Shown here one piece after another: positions 47,898-56,136 of a stretch of 64,000 nt of DNA. The DNA comes from Chrysophaeum taylorii. Lineage: Eukaryota > Sar > Pelagophyceae > Pelagomonadales > Pelagomonadaceae. Each line of letters opens with the position of its first letter. Within the stretch, counting starts at the first letter, position 1. The stretch spans positions 1-64,000 of the forward strand of contig JAQMWT010000468.1 of NCBI GenBank assembly GCA_029834535.1. The letters are read 5' to 3'. The translations under genes were made by a program, and so were the position numbers. Under the pieces are notes generated by a model. The model saw only the letters and a list, made by a program, of their open reading frames with translations. It had not been told where the DNA came from and did no database searches.

Positions 47898-49145
47898 TCA
47901 GATTGCGAGGGCCTGGAGGAGCGCTTGCGCGCGATAGGCCAGGGTGCGGAGGCGAGTCTGGAGGAGGTGAGGATGGTCCCCCCGGGAACGGTCGAGGGCC
48001 GCGTTGGCGACGTCCTCGAGCCTCGGCTCGGCGTCGGGGTCGGCCTCGAGGATCGCCTTGGCGTAGCCGTTGTGGGCGAGGAAGCGAAGGGCGTTGATCG
48101 CGTAGAGAGGGGTCGCCGTCGTGAGGTCAAAGGCCGTGTGGCGGAGGAGGACGTGGGCGGCGGGGCCGAGCATGAGGGCGACGTCGGGGTCGCGATAGAG
48201 GCCGAACTCGTCGAGGCCGAGGTGCGCGAGCTTGCATATGACCTGGAGGGCGAGGGCCGCGCAGGTCGGCCACTCCTTCAAGAAGGCGCTCGGGTGGGGG
48301 GCGTAGAGATTTTTGACGACTGCCGTCAAGACGTCGTCGCCGCGCTCGCGACTCCTGCCGAGGCCGTCGAGGTCGCATAGGCAGTCAACAACGAAGAGCG
48401 CGCCCTGGGCGAGCCTAGAGCCGGGGTCGTGGCGGGCGCAGGCCGCCAATACCCCGAGGGCCTCGGGGGCGGCGAGGCGTCGGGCCGTCGTCTCGGTCGA
48501 GTCGCCGTCCCTCGCGTTGGCAGCGAGCGCCTCGAGGGCGCGCATCGCGTCGACGGACCTCGCGTCGCGCAGGAGCGCGGCCACGATCCGCGAGGTCTCG
48601 GCCCTCTCGAGGACGGCCGTCGCAAAGACCCGCCGCAGGCATTCGAGAGCTTTGACGCGACTCGGACCGCGCCTTCGCTCGAGGACCGTCGCTATTCTGT
48701 ACGCGAGGCCCGCGTCCACCAGCAGCTGCGCCGCGTCGTCCTCCTGATCGGGGGACATCTTCGTCTCCTCGTCGAGGCGAGCGCACGAGACGACCCGGCA
48801 CACGACCTCCAAAGCCAACTCGAGCTCGGACTCGGGCGCCGCCTTGAACAAGACGGCGGCCTCGAGCAAAGGCAGCAACACCGGCCCGAGCCCCACTGCC
48901 AGCCGGAGCCGGTTCTTGGTGGCGAGCGCCAGGGCCGCGACCAGCGCCCGTCGCCGCGTGGGGGGTCGCTCGAGATTCGCGGCGAGGCTCGCGACCGCCC
49001 CCGCGCTCAACTCGCGGTCCAGGACGCGCTCCTTCAGCACCAACGGCCACTCGGCCGCGGCCAGGCGACGACACGTCCCGCGCAGCCTCGCGGCCTGATC
49101 CACGTCGCACGCCTGACGAAGCATCACGTCCACCCACACCATCAT
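47898..49145 (-). CDS. ARM/HEAT-like helical repeat protein
   Basis: 415 aa from the ATG pair at 49145. Almost entirely Ala/Leu-rich amphipathic helices (for example RALVAALALATKNRLRLAVG, ALECLRRVFATAVLERAETS, TCAALALQVICKLAHLG), spaced like armadillo or HEAT repeats. The start resembles an F-box-like helix (VDVMLRQACDVDQAARLRGT then CRRLAAAEWPLVLKERVLD), so a substrate adaptor role is possible. No close family is recognised. The C-terminal helices continue to within four residues of the stop. Confidence 0.6.
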   Translation of the reverse strand: MMVWVDVMLRQACDVDQAARLRGTCRRLAAAEWPLVLKERVLDRELSAGAVASLAANLERPPTRRRALVAALALATKNRLRLAVGLGPVLLPLLEAAVLFKAAPESELELALEVVCRVVSCARLDEETKMSPDQEDDAAQLLVDAGLAYRIATVLERRRGPSRVKALECLRRVFATAVLERAETSRIVAALLRDARSVDAMRALEALAANARDGDSTETTARRLAAPEALGVLAACARHDPGSRLAQGALFVVDCLCDLDGLGRSRERGDDVLTAVVKNLYAPHPSAFLKEWPTCAALALQVICKLAHLGLDEFGLYRDPDVALMLGPAAHVLLRHTAFDLTTATPLYAINALRFLAHNGYAKAILEADPDAEPRLEDVANAALDRSRGDHPHLLQTRLRTLAYRAQALLQALAI

Positions 49146-49271
49146 GCTTCTTTCTTTCGTCCGCCGTAAGGCCGCCGAAGAAGCCTTTGTTTGTTCACCT
49201 CGTCGGGTAGTACTCTGAGAGAATGTTATCATCAGGGCCGTTGGGAGGAGGGGGGAGAATGCTAACCTATC

Positions 49272-49868
49272 CTAGAAGAGGCCGAACCAGCCCTTGGCAG
49301 CCTCCTTGCGCTCGGCGACGATCTCGGCCTCGAGATCGGCGCGCTTCTTCGCGGCATCGGCGACGCGGGCCTCGCGGACCTTCTCCTGGTTCTTGAATAG
49401 CCCCGAGAGGATGTTCTGCTGCTCGGACTTCGACTGGACCACGAGGCTGACGCTCGAGCCCGCTCGGACCTCGATGGCCCGCATGACGCGGTCGAGGCCC
49501 GCGCCGCGCGTCGACCACATCGCCGTCCCGAAGGTCGCACTGCACATCGAGATGATGTCGCCCTTCTTCACCCCGCCAATCGCGTCGGCGTTCCCGCCCT
49601 TGACGACCTCCTTCACGTAGACGTCGCCCTTGTCGTTGGCCTCGAGCACGAGCCCGAGAGGCTTGCGGATCGTCACCTTGCGATCGGTCGCGCCAGCGTC
49701 GCGGGCCTCGCGCTCAAAGTCCGTCAGCCGCCCCGAAGACCCGCCAAAGGTGTTGTAGTCCTCGTTGGGCTGCCAGCTCTGGAGGCGCGTCGAACTCGCG
49801 GCGGGCGCGCTGGGGACGAGGAAGGCCGTCGTCGCCGAACACGCCAGCACAGCTACCAGCACCACCAT
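49272..49868 (-). CDS. Plastid-targeted PDZ-domain protein
   Basis: 198 aa. The N-terminus MVVLVAVLACSATTAFLVPS is a signal peptide whose cleavage would leave Phe first, followed by Ser/Ala/Arg: the bipartite ASAF-type pre-sequence used for secondary plastids of heterokonts. Residues about 62-145 are a PDZ-like fold (KPLGLVLEANDKGDVYVKEV, then GGVKKGDIISMCSATFG). A Lys/Glu/Ala-rich helix follows and the protein ends KGWFGLF. No protease domain is present, so it is more likely a scaffold or a thylakoid/stroma factor than a Deg protease. It supports a photosynthetic stramenopile source. Confidence 0.75.
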   Translation of the reverse strand: MVVLVAVLACSATTAFLVPSAPAASSTRLQSWQPNEDYNTFGGSSGRLTDFEREARDAGATDRKVTIRKPLGLVLEANDKGDVYVKEVVKGGNADAIGGVKKGDIISMCSATFGTAMWSTRGAGLDRVMRAIEVRAGSSVSLVVQSKSEQQNILSGLFKNQEKVREARVADAAKKRADLEAEIVAERKEAAKGWFGLF

Positions 49869-50066
49869 CCTGATGACGCGACGTCAACTTAAAGGGTTTA
49901 GGAGTAAATTCACCTGTAGGCGACTGCCTGCCTGCCTGCCTGCAAGGGTTTAGGAGTAAACTCAAAAGGTTAGCGAACGTAAGAGCTGAAATGAGAGGGT
50001 TAGTAGGGAGTAAACCCAAGAAGGGTAAGTACGGTTAAGGGGGCAGATTACAGAAGAGGGTTAAGG
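49869..50066. repeat. GGGTTTAGGAGTAAA direct repeats and (TGCC)n
   Basis: AAGGGTTTAGGAGTAAA occurs at about 49891-49908 and 49946-49963, with a third altered copy (GGGTTAGTAGGGAGTAAACC) at about 49998-50018; (TGCC)n lies between the first two. A close match to the second copy occurs at about 11706-11723 in repeat array B. The block sits between the divergent PDZ gene and the 50067 gene. Confidence 0.7.
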
Positions 50067-50690
50067 ATGCGCCTCGCGTCTGTCTTCGCGGTCTGGGCGC
50101 TGCGAGCCCACGAAGAGCCCGTGAGCCTCGACGACGTCGTCGAGGAAGACGGGAGGTTCACGCTCAGCAATGAAAAACTCACCATGTCGGGCGACGGCTA
50201 CTCGTTCGCGGACACGCGCGTCGGGGACATCGCCGACGACTACGGATTTCCAGTGTCTTACATCGCCGACATGCTCGTCGGTTTTGGCGTCCCGCCGCCC
50301 ATCCGCGACGACGACAAGCTCTCGTCGCTCGTCGACGCCGACCAGGCCTTTGGCCTTTTGGAAGCCTTGAACTCGCTCGACGGCGGCGACATCCTCGCGC
50401 TCTACGCCGACCGCACCCTCGAGGCCTGCGCCGAGGAATTGGGCATCTCCACACCCGACCTCTTCGCGATTTGCAACGAAAAGGCCTACAGTCTCCCCCA
50501 CGGCCTCGAGACCCAGCTCAGAAGGGAGCAACTCGACCAGATCGCTAAGGAGCTGGACGCGGGCACCCTCGTCCCGCCGAGCAAGCGCCCCGTCGTCGAC
50601 GAGGACGACGACGACGCCCGCCCTCCTCAAGGTGCGCACCAAATGCCCATCCCGGGGGCCCAAGACCCCGTCCTCCCCAAGGTGCCCTAG
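50067..50690 (+). CDS. Secreted or organellar protein of unknown function
   Basis: 207 aa with a hydrophobic start (MRLASVFAVWALRAHEEP) that looks like a short signal peptide. The mature part is acidic and helical: GDIADDYGFPVSYIADMLVG and GVPPPIRDDDKLSSLVDADQ suggest a helix-turn-helix-like bundle, repeated weakly at AEELGISTPDLFAICNEKAY. The C-terminus is a disordered Asp/Pro-rich tail. No family is recognised. Confidence 0.55.
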   Translation: MRLASVFAVWALRAHEEPVSLDDVVEEDGRFTLSNEKLTMSGDGYSFADTRVGDIADDYGFPVSYIADMLVGFGVPPPIRDDDKLSSLVDADQAFGLLEALNSLDGGDILALYADRTLEACAEELGISTPDLFAICNEKAYSLPHGLETQLRREQLDQIAKELDAGTLVPPSKRPVVDEDDDDARPPQGAHQMPIPGAQDPVLPKVP

Positions 50691-50791
50691 ATAAGAACTC
50701 AACGGCCCTTTCTGCCCTTTGTGCTACCAGCTGATGATGGAATGTTCGGGAATTCTTTATTACTAGAACGAGTCGTCGACGAAGCCGCAAT

Positions 50792-52335
50792 ATGTCGGCA
50801 ATTATGATGGCGTGGTTTCTGTGCGCGATGGTGCTCGCCGAGGACTGTCCGGCGAATAACTACACGTGGGTAATCTCGTCGTCGTCGCCGAACAATTGCA
50901 TCACAGGTGGCACTCTTTGGACGGGCATTGCTACTCGATGGTGGGGACCACCTCTGGATTCCGCGAGTGCGCGAGCGCGTGCGATGCGGCAAACGGCGCG
51001 ATAGCATGCCCGCGGAACAACGCCACGAACCAACTCCTGCGGGAGCTCGCGACGACGACGACGACCACGACGACGACCACGACGACTCAAGCCTACCTCG
51101 GCATGAGCGATATCCTTAACGAGACGGAGTGGGTTTGCTTGGCGAGCAACTCGAGTATCGCCGTCAATTTCACCAACTGGGAAACGGGGGATACGCCGCT
51201 CAACACCGGGAACAATTGCGCGATGTTGCTCGAAGACGGGCTCTGGACCGATACCTTGTGCGACGAAGCGCTCGTCGCCGGGTGTTTGTGCGAGGACTCG
51301 ACGACGCGCCCCGAATACGAAACCGTCTTCTTGTTGGAGGAGGACGTCACTCCTGCGCCGACGCAATGCTTGCCAAACGCCACGCGCCTCGCCGTCCTCG
51401 ACGGCGTGTGTTACGGTGCTATCGGCGAGAAACCGAGCGCGGAAGACTGCATCGCGGCGTGTGCCGCGCTCGGCGGCGCGGCAGCGTGTCCGTTCAGCGA
51501 TGATTCAAACGAAGCGCTCGTCGACCTTGCCGATGGATCGGCTTCTTGGCTGGGTTTGACCGACGCAGTCGACGAAACACAATTTGTTTGCGTGGGCATC
51601 AGCTCCAACTATAACGGCTACACGAACTTTGACCCCAACGATGTGTTTGGGGGCGACGACGTGTACTTCGACGACCCAACGCGGAACTGCGTTTATATGA
51701 CGATCGATGGCACCTGGATGGACGCGGACTGCGCGGGAACGCAAAATCGCGAGTGCCTCTGCGAGGACGCCCCGACGAAGAACGTATACGCGGCCTTGTT
51801 TGGGATAATCCCCGCCCCGACCGCGGGTCCCTCGCTTCCGATGCCGACGACTCCCACCCCTACGGAGTTGCCCACCCCCCAGCCGACGCTCATGCCTTCG
51901 GTGGTCGAACATAGCGTTATGCCGGCAGCCCCACCTTCGCTGTCGCTCGCCCCTTCAACAATTACTGCGGCGCCATTTTCGACCACTTCGCTGCCTTCGA
52001 GTGCCGTGCTTTCCCCTTCGGCGTTTCCTTCTCTCGCGGCTCCGACGACACAAACCTCCGCCCAAGTTCCGCCGTCGTCAGCCTCATCATCGTCGAAGAA
52101 AAAGAAGAACAACGACGACACGACAGTAGTGCTCGCGTCGACCCTGGCGACGATCGGGCTCGTGGTGCTGGCGCTCGCCGGCGTCGCGGCGTACGCGCGG
52201 AATCGGCGAAGCGCGGGCACTCAAGCCCCCCAGAGTAGTTACAAGCCAGCAAGCGTCGTCACGCCCCTCTCCCAGGAGGACGACAACGTCGAGATGACCG
52301 AACACAGAGTGGGCGACGAACGCCCCATGATATGA
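50792..52335 (+). CDS. Type I membrane protein with two C-type lectin-like domains
   Basis: Exons 50792-50865 and 50907-52335 over a 41-nt intron give 500 aa. Exon 1 supplies the signal peptide MSAIMMAWFLCAMVLAEDCP; splicing produces CPANNYTWHSLDGHCYSMVG, the canonical Cys-Trp-x-x-x-x-x-x-CY opening of a C-type lectin-like domain. The first domain ends NNCAMLLEDGLWTDTLCDEA then GCLCED; the second (LDGVCYGAIG to RNCVYMTIDGTWMDADC then ECLCED) repeats the pattern. A (Thr)12 run made by an (ACG)n-type microsatellite lies inside domain 1. A Pro/Thr/Ser stalk, one transmembrane helix (LATIGLVVLALAGVAAYA) and a ~40-residue tail follow. Likely a surface carbohydrate- or ligand-binding protein. Its stop is 4 bp from the stop of the convergent CENP-S gene. 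Confidence 0.78.
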
Positions 52336-52339
52336 GATA

Positions 52340-52725
52340 CTAAGAAGTGTCGATATTCCGCTTCTTCTTCGGGTGCGGGCGAAGGTCGTTCGCTTCGATG
52401 AAATCCTCGAGCTTTTTCCTGAGCTCTGGGGAGCCGCGCGCCGCGAGGAGAACGTCATCGACATGGACCGTGTTGCGCTTCGCGTGCTTGGCGAACGCCG
52501 GGAGGTCGACGGCGAGCGCTACGGGAGGTTTAGTAGGTAAAAAACAAGCCCTCGCTCACTTTTGAGGTAGTGTTCCACGGCGTAAGCGAGGGTCGCGACG
52601 GCGGTGGGTTCCATCTCGAGGCCGCGACCGCGCTCGCGCTCGCACAACGTCCCGACGGCGTGCGCGAGCGCGCTCCGCATCGCCGCCTTCTCCCCATCGC
52701 GTCTGCTCAAAGCATCATCCATCAT
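52340..52725 (-). CDS. CENPS: CENP-S/MHF1 histone-fold protein (2 exons)
   Basis: Exons 52725-52560 and 52518-52340 joined over a 41-nt intron give 114 aa. Exon 1 has helix 1 and 2 of the histone fold (AAMRSALAHAVGTLCERERG, then TAVATLAYAVEHYLK); exon 2 has DLPAFAKHAKRNTVHVDDVL followed by LLAARGSPELRKKLEDFI, the diagnostic CENP-S pattern of F-A-x-HAKR-x-T-(I/V)-x-x-(D/E)DV and AR-x-SP-x-L. A basic KKKRN tail follows. CENP-S pairs with CENP-X at kinetochores and, as MHF, with FANCM in DNA repair. The intron contains TACTAAAC near its 3' end, close to a consensus branch point. The unspliced reading breaks the fold in mid-helix. Confidence 0.85.
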
Positions 52726-52795
52726 CGTAACGGATTTTTTTTTAAACGGTCGGTCGGCCGGTCGGTAGGAAGGGGCGTTCGTCGTCGAGAATTCG
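52726..52795. other. Short gap between CENPS and the LRR gene
   Basis: 70 bp with a T-tract and GGTCGGTCGGCCGGTCGG. It must hold the CENPS promoter and the end of the LRR transcript. Confidence 0.4.
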
Positions 52796-53521
52796 TTAGA
52801 GATGAGGTGGTGCGCCGAGGAAGACGAGGCGCGGGGCGCCGAGGGCGTCGCGGAGGTGGGGCGCGTGCGCGAACAATTTGAGCTTGTGGCGGGGATCGAG
52901 GGCGAGGGGGTTTCCCGGCAAGAGGAGGAGGCATTTGAGATTCCGGAGGTTAGCGAGGGATTTGAGGTTGTGGGTGTCGATATCGTTGTGCCTCGCGTCT
53001 AGCTCGATCAACGCAGCGAGGTTGAGGTCGGGGCTCACGAAGCGGATGCGGTTTCGAGAGACGTCAAGTTTCTCAAGGCTCGGCGCGCACCCGACCGAAA
53101 GTCTCGAAATTTTGTTGCGTCGCGCGAGCAATATCCTCGGCACGAAGGGGACGAGCGGCGAGAAAGGCCCGAGGCGCTCGAGAAGGTTCTCGGAGACGTC
53201 CAGCATCTGGAGACCTTCGAGCTTCGCGATGGCGTGCGCGTCGATCGTCCGGATCCGATTTCCCCGCAGTATGAGACTCTGGATGGTGCGCAATCGCAGC
53301 GCGTCGATCGACGGAGGCACGCTGCACGACGCGAGCCCGCGCCGCGACAAGTCGACGCGTCGTCCATCCATGACAACAACCTCGTCTTCTTCGGGCGCAG
53401 CGTTCTCGTCGTAGAGAGCCCGAGCGCGTCTTTCTTTCGCCTCGGTCAAGGCGCGCGTGTCGCGCTCGATCTCCTCGCGCCGCTGGAGAATGAGTTTCGC
53501 CCAAGAATCGACCGCACCCAT
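52796..53521 (-). CDS. Leucine-rich repeat protein
   Basis: 241 aa, ATG at 53521. A short N-terminal helix with many Arg/Glu (WAKLILQRREEIERDTRALT) leads into about five LRRs: IQSLILRGNRIRTIDAHAIA, LQMLDVSENLLERLGPFSPL, LEKLDVSRNRIRFVSPDLNL, LIELDARHNDIDTHNLKSLA and NLKCLLLLPGNPLALDP. The PGNPLAL cap resembles SDS22/LRRC-type proteins of axonemes and nuclei that bind partners through the concave face. It is divergent from DGAT2 with 91 bp between start codons. Confidence 0.75.
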   Translation of the reverse strand: MGAVDSWAKLILQRREEIERDTRALTEAKERRARALYDENAAPEEDEVVVMDGRRVDLSRRGLASCSVPPSIDALRLRTIQSLILRGNRIRTIDAHAIAKLEGLQMLDVSENLLERLGPFSPLVPFVPRILLARRNKISRLSVGCAPSLEKLDVSRNRIRFVSPDLNLAALIELDARHNDIDTHNLKSLANLRNLKCLLLLPGNPLALDPRHKLKLFAHAPHLRDALGAPRLVFLGAPPHL

Positions 53522-53612
53522 AATATAATGTGTGTAACCGATGGCGGCGGTTACGAGCCGTTGCCAAAAAAAATAAGAGAAAAAGAAACATTCCTTCCTT
53601 CCACAAAATATA

Positions 53613-54742
53613 ATGACGACAGCGACGACGGTCTTCGGTCACCAGGATCCGTGAGTATTCGTATCACTGACGACGATCTTGTCTTGGAAGATCCAAGAGC
53701 AGGTGGCCGGCCGTGCTCAAGTCGTGGCCACAGGTCCACAACGTGATTTTGTTCGTCGCTTTCCACCTGATATATCTCATAATCCCCGCGGCCATCGCGC
53801 TCCTGCCGCTCCGGCTCGTCCTGACGGGCAACACCTACCTCCGCGCTCTCGGGTGCGTGCTCCCGATCGCATGGATTTCGACCTTTGGCGCCGAACGGCG
53901 TCTCGGTCGGCCTTGGAAATCTTTTGCGACGTTGCCCTTATGGTCCGTCTTCTTCTCTTGGTTCCCCGTGACCCTCGAGAAACCCACTAAAACATCCTTC
54001 GACAAACAGTACATCTTCGGGGTGCACCCGCACGGCGCTCTCGCCTTCAACCGTGGAGCTCTCGGCTTCGCTTACGACGTTTTATGGAACGCCGCGTTTC
54101 CGGGACTGGATTTTCGAGTCCTCACGGCAGCTGCGGCCTTTAAAGTCCCTCTCATCCGCGAGATGTGGCTCTGGACCTTTTGCTGCGACGCGGGGAAGGC
54201 GACGGCCCGACGCGTCTTGGGAGCGGGCAAGAGCATCATCGTCTATCCGGGCGGCGAGCGCGAACAGCTCCTCACCAAGCGCGGCGAGCACATTTTGTAC
54301 CTGACCAAACGCAAGGGTTTTGTCAAGTTGGCCCTCCAGACCGGCGTTCCGCTCGTGCCGATGTACGCCTTTGGGGAAACGGACCTCTACACGTGAGCAG
54401 ATGGACTTTTCTTGTCAGAGGTGGTGGTTCATTCTTGATCCCCGCAGACACCACGGCCTCTTCCTCGGCCTCCGCCAGTGGCTCGTCCAGGCGTTCGGGG
54501 TGGCCGTCCCCTTAATCAGCGGCTCCTGCGGCTTGCTCCCCTACAAGACGCCCGTCGCGATCGTCGTCGGGGACCCGATCCCGATGCCAAGACCCTGCGG
54601 CGGCGGCGGCGGCGAGGGGAAGGAGCCCACTCAGGCCGACATCGACGACTACCACGCGGCCTACGTCAAAGCGCTGACCGACCTCTTCGAAACCAACAAG
54701 GAGGCCAAAGGGTACAAAGACGCCGCCCTCGTCATCGTGTGA
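53613..54742 (+). CDS. DGAT2: Diacylglycerol acyltransferase, DGAT2 family (3 exons)
   Basis: Exons 53613-53650, 53703-54392 and 54448-54742 (introns of 52 and 55 nt) give 340 aa, normal for DGAT2. Exon 1 supplies the only ATG (MTTATTVFGHQDPWPAVLKS across the junction). Two N-terminal membrane helices are followed by YIFGVHPHGALAFN with the catalytic HPHG, an AFKVPLIREMWLW block, IIVYPGGEREQL, and KLALQTGVPLVPMYAFGETD; exon 3 continues HHGLFLGLRQWL and PVAIVVGDPIPMP. The enzyme makes triacylglycerol from diacylglycerol and acyl-CoA at the ER; wax-ester or monoacylglycerol activity cannot be excluded. The plus strand between exons 2 and 3 has an in-frame stop, which the intron removes. Confidence 0.9.
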
Positions 54743-54896
54743 TTTCCGCCCGTGTTCATATGACTCGAGGAGATAATATCCTAATCTCATCTAGAAGAGT
54801 GATGCGAAAGAGAACGAACTTAATTGTCGCCCGGGGACGGACGACGCTCGGGTTCCACACGCGACTTGAACCGCGGCGCGATGTTTTTTTCAAAAT

Positions 54897-55172
54897 TTAG
54901 CTCAAGACCTCCGACTCGAGGAGTTCTTTGAGCGACGCGGGCGGCGAGGGCGGCTTCTGCGACGCGTAGTCCGAGGTTGTGATAAAATACCGCCATTCGT
55001 CGTCATCGTTGTCGGTCACCTCGAGGATGTCGGTGTGCCATACGGCGCCCGCGAGCGACGGCTCGGGTTGTTTTTGCATGCTCTTCCAGCAGCAGTGACA
55101 CTGCGGGTCGTCGACGGGCTTGCTGCGCCCGCCAACGCACCGCTCCACACTCTGCGCCAACGCGCCCGCCAT
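54897..55172 (-). CDS. Small acidic Cys-containing protein, unknown
   Basis: 91 aa from the ATG at 55172 (MAGALAQSVERCVGGRSKPV). It has a CHCCWK cluster (DPQCHCCWKSMQKQP) and one more Cys near the start. The rest is VWHTDILEVTDNDDDEWRYF and a Pro/Leu-rich end. The frame is open upstream to 55406, but that part overlaps the divergent promoter. No family recognised; a metal- or redox-related role is only a guess from the cysteines. Confidence 0.5.
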   Translation of the reverse strand: MAGALAQSVERCVGGRSKPVDDPQCHCCWKSMQKQPEPSLAGAVWHTDILEVTDNDDDEWRYFITTSDYASQKPPSPPASLKELLESEVLS

Positions 55173-55243
55173 GGCCCTTCCCTCGAACGATGCTCTTGTG
55201 TCGACACCTTCGGCCGAGGGTTTCAATGCAAGGAAAACTCCAA

Positions 55244-55256
55244 CACGTGACGTCAC
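55244..55256. promoter_or_regulatory. CACGTGACGTCAC element in a divergent promoter
   Basis: An overlapping CACGTG and TGACGTCA, the two classic bZIP/bHLH core sites, lies in the 135 bp between the minus gene starting at 55172 and the twin CX9C gene starting at 55308. A second half-site TGACGTGAG is at about 55296-55304. Confidence 0.45.
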
Positions 55257-55307
55257 ATTTCTATTGCCACTCCGTGCAATCATAACCCTTCTGCGTGACG
55301 TGAGTGA

Positions 55308-55750
55308 ATGAATGCTCTCCCAGACTTCTTCCCGCTCGCGCCCAAGGCCTGCGCCAAGCCCGCGGCCGCCTTCTTCGACTGCTTCTCGGAAAAGGGGAAC
55401 CAGCACACACAGTCTGTGAGTTTCTCTCTTGTGGCGGGGAATGTCACGTCCCTTCTCCCCCTCAGGACCCCGACGCCGGCGCCAAGGGCCTCGCCGAGTG
55501 CGCGCAGACCCTCGCGGCCTACGAGCAGGTGAGGAAAACTCGACGGCGCCTTGAGTTTTTCGTTCGTTCGTTCGTTCGTTCGTTCACAGTGTCTCTTGCA
55601 GTGTATGACGCGGTGGCGGCGCAAAACCCCCCAACCTCCTCTCTACAGGGTGAGTGCGTTGGTGATTCTACCGCTCCCTCACACCCTCGTACGTATAATA
55701 CATAGGTCCCGGAAGAGTATCGCAGCTCCGTCTCCTCCTCTCCACAATAA
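55308..55750 (+). CDS. Twin CX9C (CHCH) mitochondrial protein (4 exons)
   Basis: Exons 55308-55415, 55466-55528, 55602-55649 and 55706-55750 give 87 aa. All introns start GTGAG and end AG (50, 73 and 56 nt); the second holds a (TTCG)n microsatellite. The protein has two CX9C helices: C15-(AKPAAAFFD)-C25 and C48-(AQTLAAYEQ)-C58. Cys58 is the first codon of exon 3, so the motif is only completed by splicing. Twin CX9C proteins are imported into the mitochondrial intermembrane space and disulfide-folded by Mia40; many help assemble respiratory complexes. The C-terminus MTRWRRKTPQPPLYRVPEEY is conserved-looking, but I cannot name the subfamily. Exon 4 end is less certain. Confidence 0.72.
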
Positions 55751-55785
55751 CACCAGCAAGGATTGCGAGCAGTAAGAACACCTCA

Positions 55786-56109
55786 TTAGCGGCGATCCTC
55801 CTGGCGGTGGAGGCGGTCGATGGCCTGGGGAGGGAGGGAGTGAGCAAAGCGGTCGCGCAGGTGCAAACCTTCTCGCCGGTGACGCCGAACCAGAAAAAGG
55901 GGGGCGTAATGGCGAGCGCCGTCTTGCCCGAGGGACCGAGAGCCCTGTTGAAGGCGGGGGAGCGCGCGTTGCCCAGGAGGACGAGGCCCGTCGTGATGAC
56001 CAAGATGGGGGCGGATGCTGCCGCGGCCTGGTACACCGCCGTCCACCTGAGAGAAAAGCTGTCTCTCGTTCTCGCGCTCGACGCACCCAGCAGACCACGA
56101 CCTCTCCAT
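55786..56109 (-). CDS. Small two-helix membrane protein (3 exons)
   Basis: Exons 56109-56087, 56046-55869 and 55824-55786 (introns of 40 and 44 nt, both GT-AG with pyrimidine-rich 3' ends) give 79 aa: MERSWSAGWTAVYQAAAASA, APILVITTGLVLLGNARS as helix 1, then GKTALAITPPFFWFGV as helix 2, and a charged end EKAIDRLHRQEDRR. The spliced stop at 55786-55788 avoids overlap with the convergent CX9C gene, which the unspliced frame would cross. It resembles in layout small mitochondrial inner-membrane proteins of the HIG1/ENOD93 kind, but no signature confirms it. Confidence 0.5.
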   Translation of the reverse strand: MERSWSAGCVERENERQLFSQVDGGVPGRGSIRPHLGHHDGPRPPGQRALPRLQQGSRSLGQDGARHYAPLFLVRRHRREGLHLRDRFAHSLPPQAIDRLHRQEDRR

Positions 56110-56136
56110 CCTGCTGCGGGTTCGGATTGGTATTAA

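Noticed and set aside
49890-50020. Interstitial telomere
   Set aside because: GGGTTTAGG occurs two or three times within a longer non-telomeric repeat and not as a head-to-tail array.
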